DNA from: Mycolicibacterium flavescens
Lineage (GTDB): Bacteria; Actinomycetota; Actinomycetes; Mycobacteriales; Mycobacteriaceae
Reading direction: 5' to 3'
NCBI RefSeq assembly: GCF_001722335.1
Contig: NZ_MIHA01000008.1
Location: 62,001 to 126,000 of the forward strand
DNA length: 64,000 nt
Of the stretch, positions 17,888-26,880 are shown piece after piece. The position numbers and the translations under genes were made by a program. The number at the start of each line of letters is the position of its first letter. Within the stretch, counting starts at the first letter, position 1. The notes under the pieces were generated by a model. It was not told the origin of the DNA. It worked only from the letters and a program-made list of their open reading frames with translations, and made no database searches.

Positions 17888-18755
17888 CGACATCGAGTCG
17901 GCGCTCAACGACACCCGCCGATTCGTCGCCGAGTTCGACCCCGAACTGGTGGTGATCTTCTCGCCCGACCACTACAACGGGTTCTTCTACCGGACGATGC
18001 CGCCGTTCTGCATCGGCACCGCCGCGCAGGGGGTCGGTGACTACGGCACCCACGCCGGCCCGCTCGACGTGCCCGCCGATATCGCAACCGACTGTGCCCG
18101 AGCGGTTCTCGAATCGAGCATCGACATCGCGATCTCGGCGAGTATGGACGTCGACCACGGCACCGTCCAGCCCCTGCAGAAACTGTTCGGTGACGCGACC
18201 GCGCGCCCGGTCGTCCCGATCTTCATCAACTCGGTGGCCACCCCGCTCGGGCCGGTACGACGGGTGCGCGCGCTGGGCGCCGCGGTCGGCACCTTTCTCG
18301 CCACGCTGGGCCGGCGGGTCCTGATCGTCGGTTCCGGCGGGCTCTCCCACGACCCCCCGGTGCCGACACTGGCCAGCGCACCGCCCGCCGCGCTGGAGCG
18401 CATCGTGCACGGGCTGCCGATGAGCACCGAGCAGCGGCAGGCCCGCCAGACCGCGGTGATGGACGCCGCACACGCCTTCGCGCACGGGGAGAGCCCGCTG
18501 CAGCCGCTCAACCCCGAGTGGGACGCCGCGTTCCTCGACCTCGTCGACGGCAACCGGCTCGCCGAGGTGGACGCCTGGTCCAACAGCTGGATCGAACAGC
18601 AGGCCGGCCACTCGGCGCACGAAATCAGAACCTGGATAGCCGCATTCGCCGGGCTGGCCGCGCACGGGCCCTACCGCACCGAGCAGCGGTTCTACCGGGC
18701 GGCACCCGAGTTGATCGCCGGGTTCGCGATCAGGACGGCGGTATTGGATGTCTGA
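17811..18755 (+). CDS. Extradiol dioxygenase, MhpB-like (LigB family)
   Basis: A 314-residue type II extradiol dioxygenase, the same length as E. coli MhpB. His11 in MSHSPLL, His116 in MDVDHG and His180 in GGLSHD correspond to the conserved histidines of that family (His115 and His179 are essential in MhpB). It should cleave a 3-carboxyalkyl catechol next to the hydroxyls, using Fe(II). The start at 17811 is fixed by the conserved N-terminal SHSPL, although it lies 77 bp inside the upstream gene. The next gene overlaps its end by 8 bp. Confidence 0.92.
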   Translation: MGTLALCCMSHSPLLNLPGPSPELLDDIESALNDTRRFVAEFDPELVVIFSPDHYNGFFYRTMPPFCIGTAAQGVGDYGTHAGPLDVPADIATDCARAVLESSIDIAISASMDVDHGTVQPLQKLFGDATARPVVPIFINSVATPLGPVRRVRALGAAVGTFLATLGRRVLIVGSGGLSHDPPVPTLASAPPAALERIVHGLPMSTEQRQARQTAVMDAAHAFAHGESPLQPLNPEWDAAFLDLVDGNRLAEVDAWSNSWIEQQAGHSAHEIRTWIAAFAGLAAHGPYRTEQRFYRAAPELIAGFAIRTAVLDV

Positions 18756-20517
18756 GAAGTTCGACCACACCGTCGACGTGCTCGTCGTCGGCTCCGGTGG
18801 CGGCGGCATGACCGCGGCGCTGGCCGCCGACGCGTTCGGCCTCGACGCGCTGGTCGTCGAGAAGGCCGCCCACTTCGGTGGTTCCACGGCCCTGTCCGGC
18901 GGCGGCATCTGGGTTCCTGGCGCACCCGCGCAGCGCAAGGCGGGCTACGTCCCCGACCCCGACGGCGTCGTGGAGTACCTGCGTCAGATCACCGGCGGAC
19001 TGGTCAGCGAGGCACGCCTGCGCACCTACGTCGACGCCGCACCGGAGATGATGGAGTTCCTCGAGCGGCTCAGCCCGTGGTTCGAGTTCGTCTGGAAACC
19101 CGGCTACGCCGACTACTACCCGGAACTGCCCGGCGGCTCCGAACTCGGCAGCACCATCAACGTGCCCGCCATCGACCTGCGCAAGCTCGGCGACGAAGAA
19201 CAGCACCTGCTGCAGCCGCTGGCCCTGGCGCCCAAGGGAATCTGGTTCGCCCCGAAGGATCTGCGGCTGTTCTACCAGGTGCGACAGAACTGGCGTGGTA
19301 AGGCCGTGCTGCTCAAGCTGATCTGGCGGATGGTGCGCGCCCGGGTGTTCGGCGACCGGATGGCCGCCATCGGGCAGTCGCTGGCCGCGCGGATGCGGCT
19401 GGCCCTCAAACAGCAGAACGTGCCGCTGTGGCTGAGCTCGCCGATGACCGAACTGATCACCGACGTCGACGGGAAGGTGGTCGGCGCGGTGGTCGAACGC
19501 GACGGGCACCAGCAGCGCATCGGTGCCCGGCACGGCGTGATCCTGGCCTCCGGCGGCTTCGACCACGACATGGAGTGGCGCCGCCAGCACCTGCCGCTGC
19601 TCGAAAAGGACTGGAGCTTCGGCAATCCGGCGTCGATGGGGGACGGGATCCGGGCGGGGGAGAAGGTCGGCGGTTCGACCGACCTGCTCGACGAGGCGTG
19701 GTGGTTCCCCGCGATCTGCTGGCCCGACGGGCGTCTGCAGTTCATGCTCAACGAACGGATGATGCCGTCGCAGTTCGTCGTCAACGGCGAGGGTAAGCGC
19801 TTCATCAACGAGGCCGCGCCCTACATGGATTTCGCCCACGCGATGATCGAGGGCCACAACTCCGGGGTCACCCACATCCCGTGTTGGCTGATCACCGACA
19901 TCCGCTCGTTCCACCGCTACGTGGTCGCCGGGCATCTGCCGATCCCCAAGATCCCGTTCGCGCCGGTGCCCACCGGGTGGAAAGTGCCCAAGGCGTGGCT
20001 GGAGTCCGGAGTTGTGCACGAGGGCAACAGCTTCGAGGAGCTGGCGACCAAGATCGGGGTGCCGCCCGGCCAGTTACGCGCGACCGCCGACCGGTTCAAC
20101 GCGCTGGCGCGCACCGGCCACGACGACGATTTCAACCGCGGCGACTCGGCCTACGACAACTACTACGGCGACCCGACGCTGCCCAACCCGAACCTGCATC
20201 CGCTGGGCAAGCCGCCCTACTACGCGTTCCAGATCATCCTCGGGGACCTCGGCACGTCCGGGGGGCTGCGCACCGACGAGCACGCCAGGGTGCTGCGCGC
20301 CGACGACACGGCCGTCGACGGCCTCTATGCGGTGGGCAACGCGTCAGCGGCGGTGATGGGCCGCAGCTACGCCGGCGCAGGTGCGACCATCGGTCCCGCA
20401 ATGACTTTCGGCTATGTCGCCGCCAAGCACATCGCCGAGCAACTGTCCGGTTCTGTGGGTCAGGCCGGCACCAGAACCGATACGGCATCCGATACACACC
20501 GGAAGGTAACGAAATGA
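18748..20517 (+). CDS. KstD-like FAD-dependent dehydrogenase (second copy)
   Basis: A 589-residue member of the 3-ketosteroid dehydrogenase/fumarate reductase flavoprotein superfamily. Features are [17 protein letters not shown], the block [15 protein letters not shown], and C-terminal [20 protein letters not shown]. It differs in length and sequence from the protein at 12823-14436, so the two are not a recent duplication. Placed inside the meta-cleavage operon, it could desaturate a ring ketone to produce the phenol used by the MhpA-like hydroxylase. That role is inferred from position. Its TGA overlaps the ATG of the next gene. Confidence 0.87.
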   Translation: MSEKFDHTVDVLVVGSGGGGMTAALAADAFGLDALVVEKAAHFGGSTALSGGGIWVPGAPAQRKAGYVPDPDGVVEYLRQITGGLVSEARLRTYVDAAPEMMEFLERLSPWFEFVWKPGYADYYPELPGGSELGSTINVPAIDLRKLGDEEQHLLQPLALAPKGIWFAPKDLRLFYQVRQNWRGKAVLLKLIWRMVRARVFGDRMAAIGQSLAARMRLALKQQNVPLWLSSPMTELITDVDGKVVGAVVERDGHQQRIGARHGVILASGGFDHDMEWRRQHLPLLEKDWSFGNPASMGDGIRAGEKVGGSTDLLDEAWWFPAICWPDGRLQFMLNERMMPSQFVVNGEGKRFINEAAPYMDFAHAMIEGHNSGVTHIPCWLITDIRSFHRYVVAGHLPIPKIPFAPVPTGWKVPKAWLESGVVHEGNSFEELATKIGVPPGQLRATADRFNALARTGHDDDFNRGDSAYDNYYGDPTLPNPNLHPLGKPPYYAFQIILGDLGTSGGLRTDEHARVLRADDTAVDGLYAVGNASAAVMGRSYAGAGATIGPAMTFGYVAAKHIAEQLSGSVGQAGTRTDTASDTHRKVTK

Positions 20518-21824
20518 AGATCTCGCTGTTCTACGAGTTTCCGCTGCCGAGGCCGTGGAGCGACGACGACGAGCATCAGCTGTTCCAGCACGGGCTCGAC
20601 GAAGTGGAACTCGCCGACAAGGCGGGCTTCTCCACGGTGTGGCTGACCGAACACCACTTCCTCGAGGAGTACTGCCACTCCACCGCACCCGAGATGTTCC
20701 TGGCGGCCGCCAGCCAGCGCACCAAGAACATCCGGCTCGGTTTCGGCGTCATGCATCTGCCTCCGCCGATCAACCACCCGGCGCGCATCGCCGAGCGGGT
20801 GTCCACACTGGACCACCTGTCCAACGGGCGAGTCGAATTCGGCACCGGCGAGGGTTCCTCGGTCGCCGAGCTGGGTGGGTTCAACATCGACCCGGCCGAC
20901 AAGCGGACGATGTGGGAAGAGGCGCTCGAGGTCACGATCCGGTGCATGACCGAGACACCGTTCACCGGCTTCAAGGGCGAGCACGTCGAGATGCCGGCCC
21001 GCAACGTGATTCCCAAGCCGCTGCAGACCCCGCACCCGCCGGTCTGGGTCGCCTGCACCCGGCCGTCGTCGGTGCAGATGGCCGCGCAGAAGGCGATCGG
21101 GGCGCTGAGCTTCGCCTACACCGGCCCCGAGGCGCTCAAGGAGCGGGTCGACGGCTACTACAAGGAGTTCGAGGAGAAGGGCGCACCGGTCACCCCGGAG
21201 ATCAACCCGAACCTGCTGGCCATCGGCGGCGACCTGTCGATGATGGTGGCCAAGACCGACGAGGAGGCGCTCAAGCGGCTCGGAATCGGCGGCGGCTTCT
21301 TCTCGTTCGGGATCATGCACTACTACATGACCGGCATGCACACCCCCGGCCGCACCGGGGTGTGGGAACTCTACGAGCAGGCCGTCAAAGAGGACCCGAC
21401 GCTGGCGTACGGCCCCGGCCGCGGTGCGATCGGCTCACCGGACACTGTTCGGGAGTTCCTGCGCGGCTACGAGGCCAGCGGGGTCGACGAGATCATCCTG
21501 CTGCTCAACCCGCGCAGCCACGAAGGCACGATGGAGTCGATCGAGATCATGGGTCGCGACATCCTGCCCGAGTTCATCGAGCGCGACGAGAAGGCGCGGG
21601 CCGACAAGGCCAAGCGCCTCGAGCCGGTCATCGAGAAGGTCGAGTCGCGTCGGGAGGCCTCCGAGGCACCGATCTTCGACGAGACCTACAGCTTCGGTGG
21701 TCTGCCGACCGGCCGCGGCGGCAAGTTCACCGCCGGCGAGATCCCCGAGGCGATGGCCGAGATCAACGAGGGCCGCGTGAAGGCAGCGCAGGCGGAGAAG
21801 GCGGCGCGCGAGCAGGCGGGCTGA
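20514..21824 (+). CDS. Luciferase-like (LLM) flavin monooxygenase
   Basis: A 436-residue bacterial-luciferase-family protein, longer than the usual 320-380, with an extra charged C-terminal tail of about 60 residues. Family segments are VWLTEHHFLEEYCHS, HPARIAERVSTLDHLSNGRV and EFGTGEGSS. The operon also encodes an NADPH:FMN reductase (23665), which would suit a two-component FMN-dependent monooxygenase such as a type II Baeyer-Villiger enzyme; F420 use is the alternative. The ATG at 20514 overlaps the previous stop (ATGA) and follows GGAAGG. The substrate is unknown. Confidence 0.87.
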   Translation: MKISLFYEFPLPRPWSDDDEHQLFQHGLDEVELADKAGFSTVWLTEHHFLEEYCHSTAPEMFLAAASQRTKNIRLGFGVMHLPPPINHPARIAERVSTLDHLSNGRVEFGTGEGSSVAELGGFNIDPADKRTMWEEALEVTIRCMTETPFTGFKGEHVEMPARNVIPKPLQTPHPPVWVACTRPSSVQMAAQKAIGALSFAYTGPEALKERVDGYYKEFEEKGAPVTPEINPNLLAIGGDLSMMVAKTDEEALKRLGIGGGFFSFGIMHYYMTGMHTPGRTGVWELYEQAVKEDPTLAYGPGRGAIGSPDTVREFLRGYEASGVDEIILLLNPRSHEGTMESIEIMGRDILPEFIERDEKARADKAKRLEPVIEKVESRREASEAPIFDETYSFGGLPTGRGGKFTAGEIPEAMAEINEGRVKAAQAEKAAREQAG

Positions 21825-21830
21825 CGGCCG

Positions 21831-22649
21831 GTGAGCCAGACCGGCGAACTGTGGCGGTATGACGGGCGCCGCGTCGTCATCACCGGATGCGCCTCGGGAA
21901 TCGGCGCGCACGTCGCGCGGCAGGTCGCCGACCTCGGCGCCGAGGTGATCGGCTGCGATCTCGCGGCGCCCGCGGACGCGGTCGGCGAGTTCGTCGCACT
22001 CGACCTGTCCGATGCCGAGTCGATCGACCGGGCGGCCGGCCAGATCGACGGCCCCGTCGACGCGCTGTTCAACATCGCCGGTGTGTCGTCGGGCATCAAG
22101 GACCCGCTGCGCGTGGTGCGGATCAACTTTCTCGGCACCCGGCGCTTCACCGAGGCGCTGGTGCCGAAGATGCCCGCCGGGTCGGCGATCGCCAACGTGT
22201 CCTCGCTGGCGGCCTCGGCCTATCGCGAGAACGCCGCGGTCACCGCCGGCCTGGTCGACACGGATTCGATCGAGGCCGGGATCGACTGGTGCAAGGCCAA
22301 TCCCGACGCGCTTGCCGACGGCGGCGGCTACCGGCTGTCCAAGGAAGCGATCATCCTCTACGGGATGGCTCACGTCGCGGCGCTGGGCGCCAAGGGGATC
22401 CGGATCAACTGCACCGCCCCCGGGGTGACCGACACACCGATCCTCGACCAGTTGCGCAGCGCATACGGCCCGGAGTTCCTGGACTCCTTCCGCAACCCGC
22501 TGGGCCGCGCCGCCCAACCGCACGAGCAGGCCGCCGTGTTGACCTTCCTGAACAGTCCGGCGGCCAGTTACCTGACCGGACAGGTGATCTGGGTGGACGG
22601 CGGGACTGTCGGCGAGACGGATCTCACGGGCTCGGTGACACGACGATGA
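21831..22649 (+). CDS. SDR oxidoreductase, 3-alpha-HSD/carbonyl reductase-like
   Basis: A 272-residue SDR with ITGCASGIGAHVARQ, the block ANVSSLAAS and an active site YRLSK. The insertion of about 30 residues between the serine and the tyrosine is typical of the 3-alpha-hydroxysteroid dehydrogenase/carbonyl reductase subgroup. It probably interconverts a ring hydroxyl and ketone. The GTG at 21831 lies 6 bp after the LLM gene. Its place in the operon between a monooxygenase and a hydrolase fits the processing of a cyclic ketone. Confidence 0.86.
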   Translation: MSQTGELWRYDGRRVVITGCASGIGAHVARQVADLGAEVIGCDLAAPADAVGEFVALDLSDAESIDRAAGQIDGPVDALFNIAGVSSGIKDPLRVVRINFLGTRRFTEALVPKMPAGSAIANVSSLAASAYRENAAVTAGLVDTDSIEAGIDWCKANPDALADGGGYRLSKEAIILYGMAHVAALGAKGIRINCTAPGVTDTPILDQLRSAYGPEFLDSFRNPLGRAAQPHEQAAVLTFLNSPAASYLTGQVIWVDGGTVGETDLTGSVTRR

Positions 22650-22659
22650 GAGGCGAATC

Positions 22660-23655
22660 ATGGCCAGCATGAGCGAGTTCCGGCGCGTCGCCGACGAGGT
22701 GCGCAACTGGGGCCGCTGGGGTGACGACGACGAACTCGGCACCCTGAACTTCATCACCCCGGAGAAGGTCGCCGAGGCCGCGTCGCTGGTGAAGAGGGGC
22801 GCGGTGATCCCGCTCGGCGGTGACTTCAGCGCGGGCGGACCGCAGGGCGCGTTCAAGTTCCGCCAGAACCCCACCCACGTGATGACCGTCGACGGCGGTG
22901 ACGCCTCGACGCTGGTGCAGTACGGCCCCGAATGGCTGCGCAACGCGGTGGCCGGCGACGTCAGCGCGTTCTTCGCCGACAACCCGTTCCGGTTCAACGA
23001 CGACATGGTCGTGATGCCGCTGCAGGCCGCCACGCAGTGGGACGCGATCTCGCACGTCTACTACGAGGACAAGCTCTACAACGGTTTCCCCGCCGACTCG
23101 GTGACCAGTTTCGGTGCCTTCCACCTCGGGATCGAGAAGGTCGACGTCAAGGGCATCACGTCGCGGGGTGTGCTGCTCGACGTGGTCAAGCACCGCGGTG
23201 CCGAGGTGTTCCTCGAACCCGGAAACCCGGTCACCCCGGCCGAACTCGACGACATCGCCCGCGCGCAGGGCGTCGCGATCGCCGCCGGCGACATCGTCGT
23301 CGTGCACACCGGGTGGTGGACGCGGTTCCTGTCCACCGGCGACGGCGCCGAACCGGGCTCCGGGCTCGACTGGACCTGCGCGTCGTGGCTGCACGACCAC
23401 GACGTCGCAGCGGTGGCCGCCGACAACCTGATGGTCGAGGATCCCGACCCCGCCAACGGCGTCGAGGGCACGTTCCTGCCGATGCACATGATCTGCCTGC
23501 GCGACATGGGGTTGATGTTCGGCGAGTACTGGGACCTGGGTGCCCTGGCCGCCGACTGCGCGGCCGACGGTGTGTACGAGTTCCAGCTGATCGCCCCGCC
23601 GCTGAAAGTCGTTGGCGCGGTGGGGGCACCGGTCAGCCCGATAGCGATCAAGTAG
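22660..23655 (+). CDS. Cyclase-family (kynurenine formamidase-like) metal hydrolase
   Basis: A 331-residue protein of the cyclase/KynB-like metal-dependent hydrolase family. The signature region reads QAATQWDAISHVYYED, the variant of the HxGTHxDxxxH metal motif seen in larger bacterial cyclase-family members; GDIVVVHTGWW and LPMHMICLRDMG follow later. Such enzymes hydrolyse amides, esters or lactones. Next to an LLM monooxygenase it could open a lactone made from a cyclic ketone, but no direct evidence fixes the substrate. The ATG at 22660 has GAGAGG upstream. Confidence 0.83.
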   Translation: MASMSEFRRVADEVRNWGRWGDDDELGTLNFITPEKVAEAASLVKRGAVIPLGGDFSAGGPQGAFKFRQNPTHVMTVDGGDASTLVQYGPEWLRNAVAGDVSAFFADNPFRFNDDMVVMPLQAATQWDAISHVYYEDKLYNGFPADSVTSFGAFHLGIEKVDVKGITSRGVLLDVVKHRGAEVFLEPGNPVTPAELDDIARAQGVAIAAGDIVVVHTGWWTRFLSTGDGAEPGSGLDWTCASWLHDHDVAAVAADNLMVEDPDPANGVEGTFLPMHMICLRDMGLMFGEYWDLGALAADCAADGVYEFQLIAPPLKVVGAVGAPVSPIAIK

Positions 23656-23664
23656 GTGACAGCG

Positions 23665-24249
23665 ATGACTTCCACTACGGGCGGCGCGCCGTTCGTCGTC
23701 GGACTGGGTGGCACCCTGCGGGCCAACTCGTCGACCGAACGCGCGCTGCGCTACTGCCTGGCGTCGGTGGAACGGCAGGGCGGACGCACCCGGCTGTTCG
23801 CGGGGCCCGATCTGGACCTGCCGATGTATGCCCCGCATTCGCTCGAGCGCACCCCTCAGGCCCTCGAACTGGTCGGGGCGCTGCGCGACGCCGATGCGGT
23901 GGTGGTCGGGTCGCCGGGCTACCACGGGGCGATCTCCGGTTTGGTGAAGAACGCGCTCGACTACATCGAGGACCTGCGCGAGGACCCCCGGGTCTACCTC
24001 GACAACACGCCGTGGGGCTGCGTCAGCTGTGCCTACGGTTGGCAGGCGGCGGTCGGCACACTCGGGCAGCTGCGGTCGATCGGGCACGCCCTGCGCGCGT
24101 GGCCGACACCGCTGGGGGTGGCGATCAACTCCGCCGACCAGATCTGGGATGACGCAGGCGAACTGACCGACCCGACGATCCGCGATCAGCTGGACATGCT
24201 CGCCGCCCAGGTGTTGACGTTCGCCAGGGTCCCGCGGGAGAGCGCGTGA
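23665..24249 (+). CDS. NADPH-dependent FMN reductase
   Basis: A 194-residue flavodoxin-like reductase with an N-terminal GGTLRANSSTERAL phosphate loop and SPGYHGAISGLVKNALDY, the FMN-contact motif of the SsuE/MsuE/ArsH group. It would supply reduced FMN to the luciferase-like monooxygenase encoded three genes upstream. The ATG at 23665 is chosen over an in-frame GTG at 23656 that abuts the upstream stop. Its TGA overlaps the GTG of the next gene. Confidence 0.88.
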   Translation: MTSTTGGAPFVVGLGGTLRANSSTERALRYCLASVERQGGRTRLFAGPDLDLPMYAPHSLERTPQALELVGALRDADAVVVGSPGYHGAISGLVKNALDYIEDLREDPRVYLDNTPWGCVSCAYGWQAAVGTLGQLRSIGHALRAWPTPLGVAINSADQIWDDAGELTDPTIRDQLDMLAAQVLTFARVPRESA

Positions 24250-25160
24250 CCGTGACGCCCTCCGGCGCGAGCAGACGCAAAATGTCCTCATCCGGGCCAA
24301 TTTCCGGTCACTTTGCGTCTGCTCGCGCAGAAAAAAGGACCATCCTCGTCGACGGGTTGACCACCGGGTATCTCGAGGCGGGTGAGGGTGACCCGGTCGT
24401 GCTGCTGCACGGCGGCGAGTTCGGTGCGAGCGCCGAGATCGGCTGGGAGAGAAACATCGACGCGCTGGCCGAGCACCACCGGGTGCTGGCGCTCGACATG
24501 CTCGGATTCGGCGAGTCGGCCAAAGTCATCGACTTCACCGACGGTCGCGGCATGCGGATCCGCCACATCGCCCGGTTCTGCGAAGCGCTCGGTATCGACT
24601 CCGCACACTTCGTCGGTAACTCGATGGGCGCGGTGAACCTGTTCGTCGACATCACGTCGGACGCGCCGCTGCTTCCGGTGCGCAGCCTGGTGACGATCTG
24701 CGGCGGCGGGGACATCCAGCGCAACGAACACTCCGCGGCGCTCTACGACTACGACGCCACGCTCGACGGCATGCGCCGCATCGTGCAGGCGCTGTTCTAC
24801 GACCCGTCCTACCCAACCGACGAGGCATACGTGCAGCGGAGGTATGAGGCCAGCATCGCGCCGGGAGCATGGGAGGCGTTGGCGGCGGCCCGCTTTCGCC
24901 GCCCCGGCCTGGACGCGCCGCCACTGCCGTCCAGCCGGCGCGCGTATGACCGGATCGACGTGCCGACACTGGTCGTCGAGGGCGGAGGCGACAAGCTGCT
25001 GCCCCCCGGGTGGGCGGCCGAGATCGCCGGCCAGATCCGCGGCGGACGGTCGGCGGTGATCGACGCGGCCGGTCACTGCCCGCAAATCGAACAACCCGAC
25101 GCGGTCAACGAACTGCTACTCGGCTTCTGGGCCGAGCTTGATGAAGGAGCGACGACATGA
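24246..25160 (+). CDS. Alpha/beta hydrolase with repeat-derived N-terminus
   Basis: A 304-residue alpha/beta hydrolase. The oxyanion region is VLLHGGEFG, the nucleophile is in GNSMG and the histidine in DAAGHCPQIEQP, as in meta-cleavage product hydrolases. Residues 7-28 are encoded by a palindromic repeat (24266-24327) that is read through in frame, giving an unusual stretch rich in Ser, Arg and Gly. The GTG at 24246 overlaps the previous stop; an ATG at 24282 inside the repeat is the only other good start. The original N-terminus was probably displaced by the insertion. Substrate unknown; likely ester or carbon-carbon hydrolysis. Confidence 0.85.
   Translation: MTVTPSGASRRKMSSSGPISGHFASARAEKRTILVDGLTTGYLEAGEGDPVVLLHGGEFGASAEIGWERNIDALAEHHRVLALDMLGFGESAKVIDFTDGRGMRIRHIARFCEALGIDSAHFVGNSMGAVNLFVDITSDAPLLPVRSLVTICGGGDIQRNEHSAALYDYDATLDGMRRIVQALFYDPSYPTDEAYVQRRYEASIAPGAWEALAAARFRRPGLDAPPLPSSRRAYDRIDVPTLVVEGGGDKLLPPGWAAEIAGQIRGGRSAVIDAAGHCPQIEQPDAVNELLLGFWAELDEGATT
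24266..24327. repeat. Palindromic repeat family 2, copy 2, inside coding sequence
   Basis: A 62-bp hairpin with 19-bp arms (24266-24284, 24309-24327) differing at one base, nearly identical in its arms to the element at 12781-12842. It lies in frame within codons 7-28 of the alpha/beta hydrolase. Confidence 0.85.
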
Positions 25161-25966
25161 CCGGCGAACTCGAGGGCAAGGTCGCGGTGATCACCGGCGG
25201 CGCATCGGGTTTGGGTGAGGGCCTGGTGCGACGGTTCGTCGCCGAGGGCGCGCGCGTCGTGGTCGGCGACATCGACGGCGATGCCGGCGCGCGACTGGCC
25301 GCCGAACTCGGCGAGCGCATCCGGTTCCTCGAATCCGACGTCGCCGACGTCGCGCAGGTGACCCGCCTGGTGACCACCGCGGTCGAGGATTTCGGGGGCC
25401 TGCACGTGATGGTCAACAACGCGGGCGTGTCAGGAAAGATGTTCGGCAAGTTCCTCGACGACGACCTCGCCGACTTCCACCAGGTGATGGCGGTCAACGT
25501 GCTGGCCGTGATGGCCGGTACCCGCGACGCCGCGCGGCACATGTCCGGCAACGGCGGCGGGTCGATCATCAACCTCACCTCGATCGGCGGCATCCAGGCC
25601 GGCGGCGGTGTCATGACCTACCGCGCGTCGAAGGCCGCGGTCATCCAGTTCACCAAGTCCGCCGCGATCGATCTCGCGCACTACGAGGTACGGGTCAACG
25701 CGATCGCGCCGGGCAACATCCGCACCGCGATCGTGCGCAAATCCGCGGTCGGCGAGGACCTGCAGCGCCTCGAGGAGTTCGAGGCCAAGATCCGCGAGCA
25801 GATGCGCAACGACCGTCCGTTGAAGCGGGAGGGCACCGTCGACGACGTCGCCGAGGCCGCGCTGTACTTCGCCGGCGACCGCTCCCGGTACGTCACCGGC
25901 ACGGTGTTGCCGATCGACGGTGGGACCACTGCGGGCAAGGTCATCGTGCGTAAACCGAAGCCGTGA
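25157..25966 (+). CDS. SDR family oxidoreductase
   Basis: A 269-residue short-chain dehydrogenase with ITGGASGLGEGLVRRF, NNAGVSG and the catalytic YRASK; the C-terminal LPIDGG is typical of FabG-like members. The ATG at 25157 overlaps the stop of the hydrolase (ATGA), so it is the last gene of the mhp-like operon. It probably oxidises a secondary alcohol with NAD(P). The next gene, a TetR regulator, starts 47 bp later behind its own palindrome. Confidence 0.88.
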   Translation: MTGELEGKVAVITGGASGLGEGLVRRFVAEGARVVVGDIDGDAGARLAAELGERIRFLESDVADVAQVTRLVTTAVEDFGGLHVMVNNAGVSGKMFGKFLDDDLADFHQVMAVNVLAVMAGTRDAARHMSGNGGGSIINLTSIGGIQAGGGVMTYRASKAAVIQFTKSAAIDLAHYEVRVNAIAPGNIRTAIVRKSAVGEDLQRLEEFEAKIREQMRNDRPLKREGTVDDVAEAALYFAGDRSRYVTGTVLPIDGGTTAGKVIVRKPKP

Positions 25967-25978
25967 CGACTTTAAATC

Positions 25979-25990
25979 AGTCACTTGACT
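25979..25990. promoter_or_regulatory. Palindrome AGTCA-CT-TGACT, likely TetR autoregulatory site
   Basis: Perfect 5-bp arms with a 2-bp spacer in the short gap upstream of the TetR gene at 26014. It differs from the GAGAAY-N3-RTTCTC motif, so it probably serves this second regulator. Confidence 0.5.
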
Positions 25991-26013
25991 TAACCCTTCG
26001 GTCGCGGTTGACT

Positions 26014-26682
26014 GTGACCGTGACCACCGCTGCCAGAAGTGTGCGTACCGAGAGAGCCAGCATCACGCGGGAGGCGATCCTGGCCGCCGCCGAACGGCTG
26101 TTCGCCGAACACGGCGTCTACGCGGTGTCGAACCGTCAGGTCAGTGAGGCCGCGGGGCAGGGCAACAACGCCGCGGTCGGCTACCACTTCGGCACCAAGA
26201 CCGACCTCGTGCGGGCCATCGAGCAGAAGCACCGCGGCTCGATCGAAGGCCTGCTCGAGCGCATGGTCGCCGCCACCGGTGACTCCGCGCGGCTGCGCGA
26301 CTGGATCGCCTGCATGGTGTGCTCGCTGACCGAACACCTGGATCAACTCGGCAACCCCACCTGGTACGCGCGGTTCGCCGCGCAGGCGCTGGCCGACCCC
26401 GCCTACCAGAAGATCGTGGTCAAGGACGCGTTGGCCTCACCGTCGCTGCAGCGCGTGGTCGACGGCATCACCCGCTGCCTGCCCGACCTGCCGATGGCCG
26501 TGGTCACCGAGCGAAACATCATGGTGCGCAACTTGATGATGCACACCTGTGCGGATTTCGAACGCGCCTTCGCCGAGGGTGCCGACATGCCCAGGACGAC
26601 GTGGAGTTCGGTGGCCTCCGGGCTGATCGACGCCATCGTCGGCCTGTGGGAAGCGCCGATCACGGAGGCGCCCGCGCGATGA
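26014..26682 (+). CDS. TetR-family transcriptional regulator
   Basis: A regulator of about 222 residues. The N-terminal helix-turn-helix region reads REAILAAAERLFAEHG and VSEAAGQGNNAAVGYHFG, then a ligand-binding domain. Several GTG codons compete as start (26014, 26020); an upstream ATG at 25963 overlaps the previous gene and is less likely. Its TGA overlaps the ferredoxin ATG, so it heads the ferredoxin-P450-amidohydrolase operon and probably regulates it. The palindrome AGTCA-CT-TGACT just upstream is a candidate operator. The inducing ligand is unknown. Confidence 0.88.
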   Translation: MTVTTAARSVRTERASITREAILAAAERLFAEHGVYAVSNRQVSEAAGQGNNAAVGYHFGTKTDLVRAIEQKHRGSIEGLLERMVAATGDSARLRDWIACMVCSLTEHLDQLGNPTWYARFAAQALADPAYQKIVVKDALASPSLQRVVDGITRCLPDLPMAVVTERNIMVRNLMMHTCADFERAFAEGADMPRTTWSSVASGLIDAIVGLWEAPITEAPAR

Positions 26683-26873
26683 AAGTGACTGTGGATCAGG
26701 ACAAGTGCGTGTCGTCGGGCCAGTGTGTGCTCAACGCCGGCGACCTGTTCGACCAACGCGACGACGACGGTGTCGTCGTCCTGCTCGACGACAGCCCGGG
26801 CGAGGACCGGGCCGAGGACGCCCGCAAAGCGGCCGCGGCCTGCCCCGCACTCGCCATTCACATCGAGGAATGA
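26679..26873 (+). CDS. [3Fe-4S] ferredoxin, P450 partner
   Basis: A 64-residue ferredoxin of the actinobacterial P450-associated type. The first cluster cysteine is in DKCVSSGQC, where the usual second cysteine is serine, giving a three-iron cluster; the last is in ACPALAI. The P450 gene begins 7 bp downstream, and such neighbours normally form an electron-transfer pair. The ATG overlaps the TetR stop. The protein is highly acidic. No ferredoxin reductase gene is present nearby. Confidence 0.93.
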   Translation: MKVTVDQDKCVSSGQCVLNAGDLFDQRDDDGVVVLLDDSPGEDRAEDARKAAAACPALAIHIEE

Positions 26874-26880
26874 GAGCTCA

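Noticed and set aside
12823..20517. A classical steroid ring-degradation (kstD/hsa) cluster
   Set aside because: The dioxygenase is of the LigB/MhpB type and not HsaC-like, and the hydroxylase is single-component MhpA-like, so only the logic is similar.
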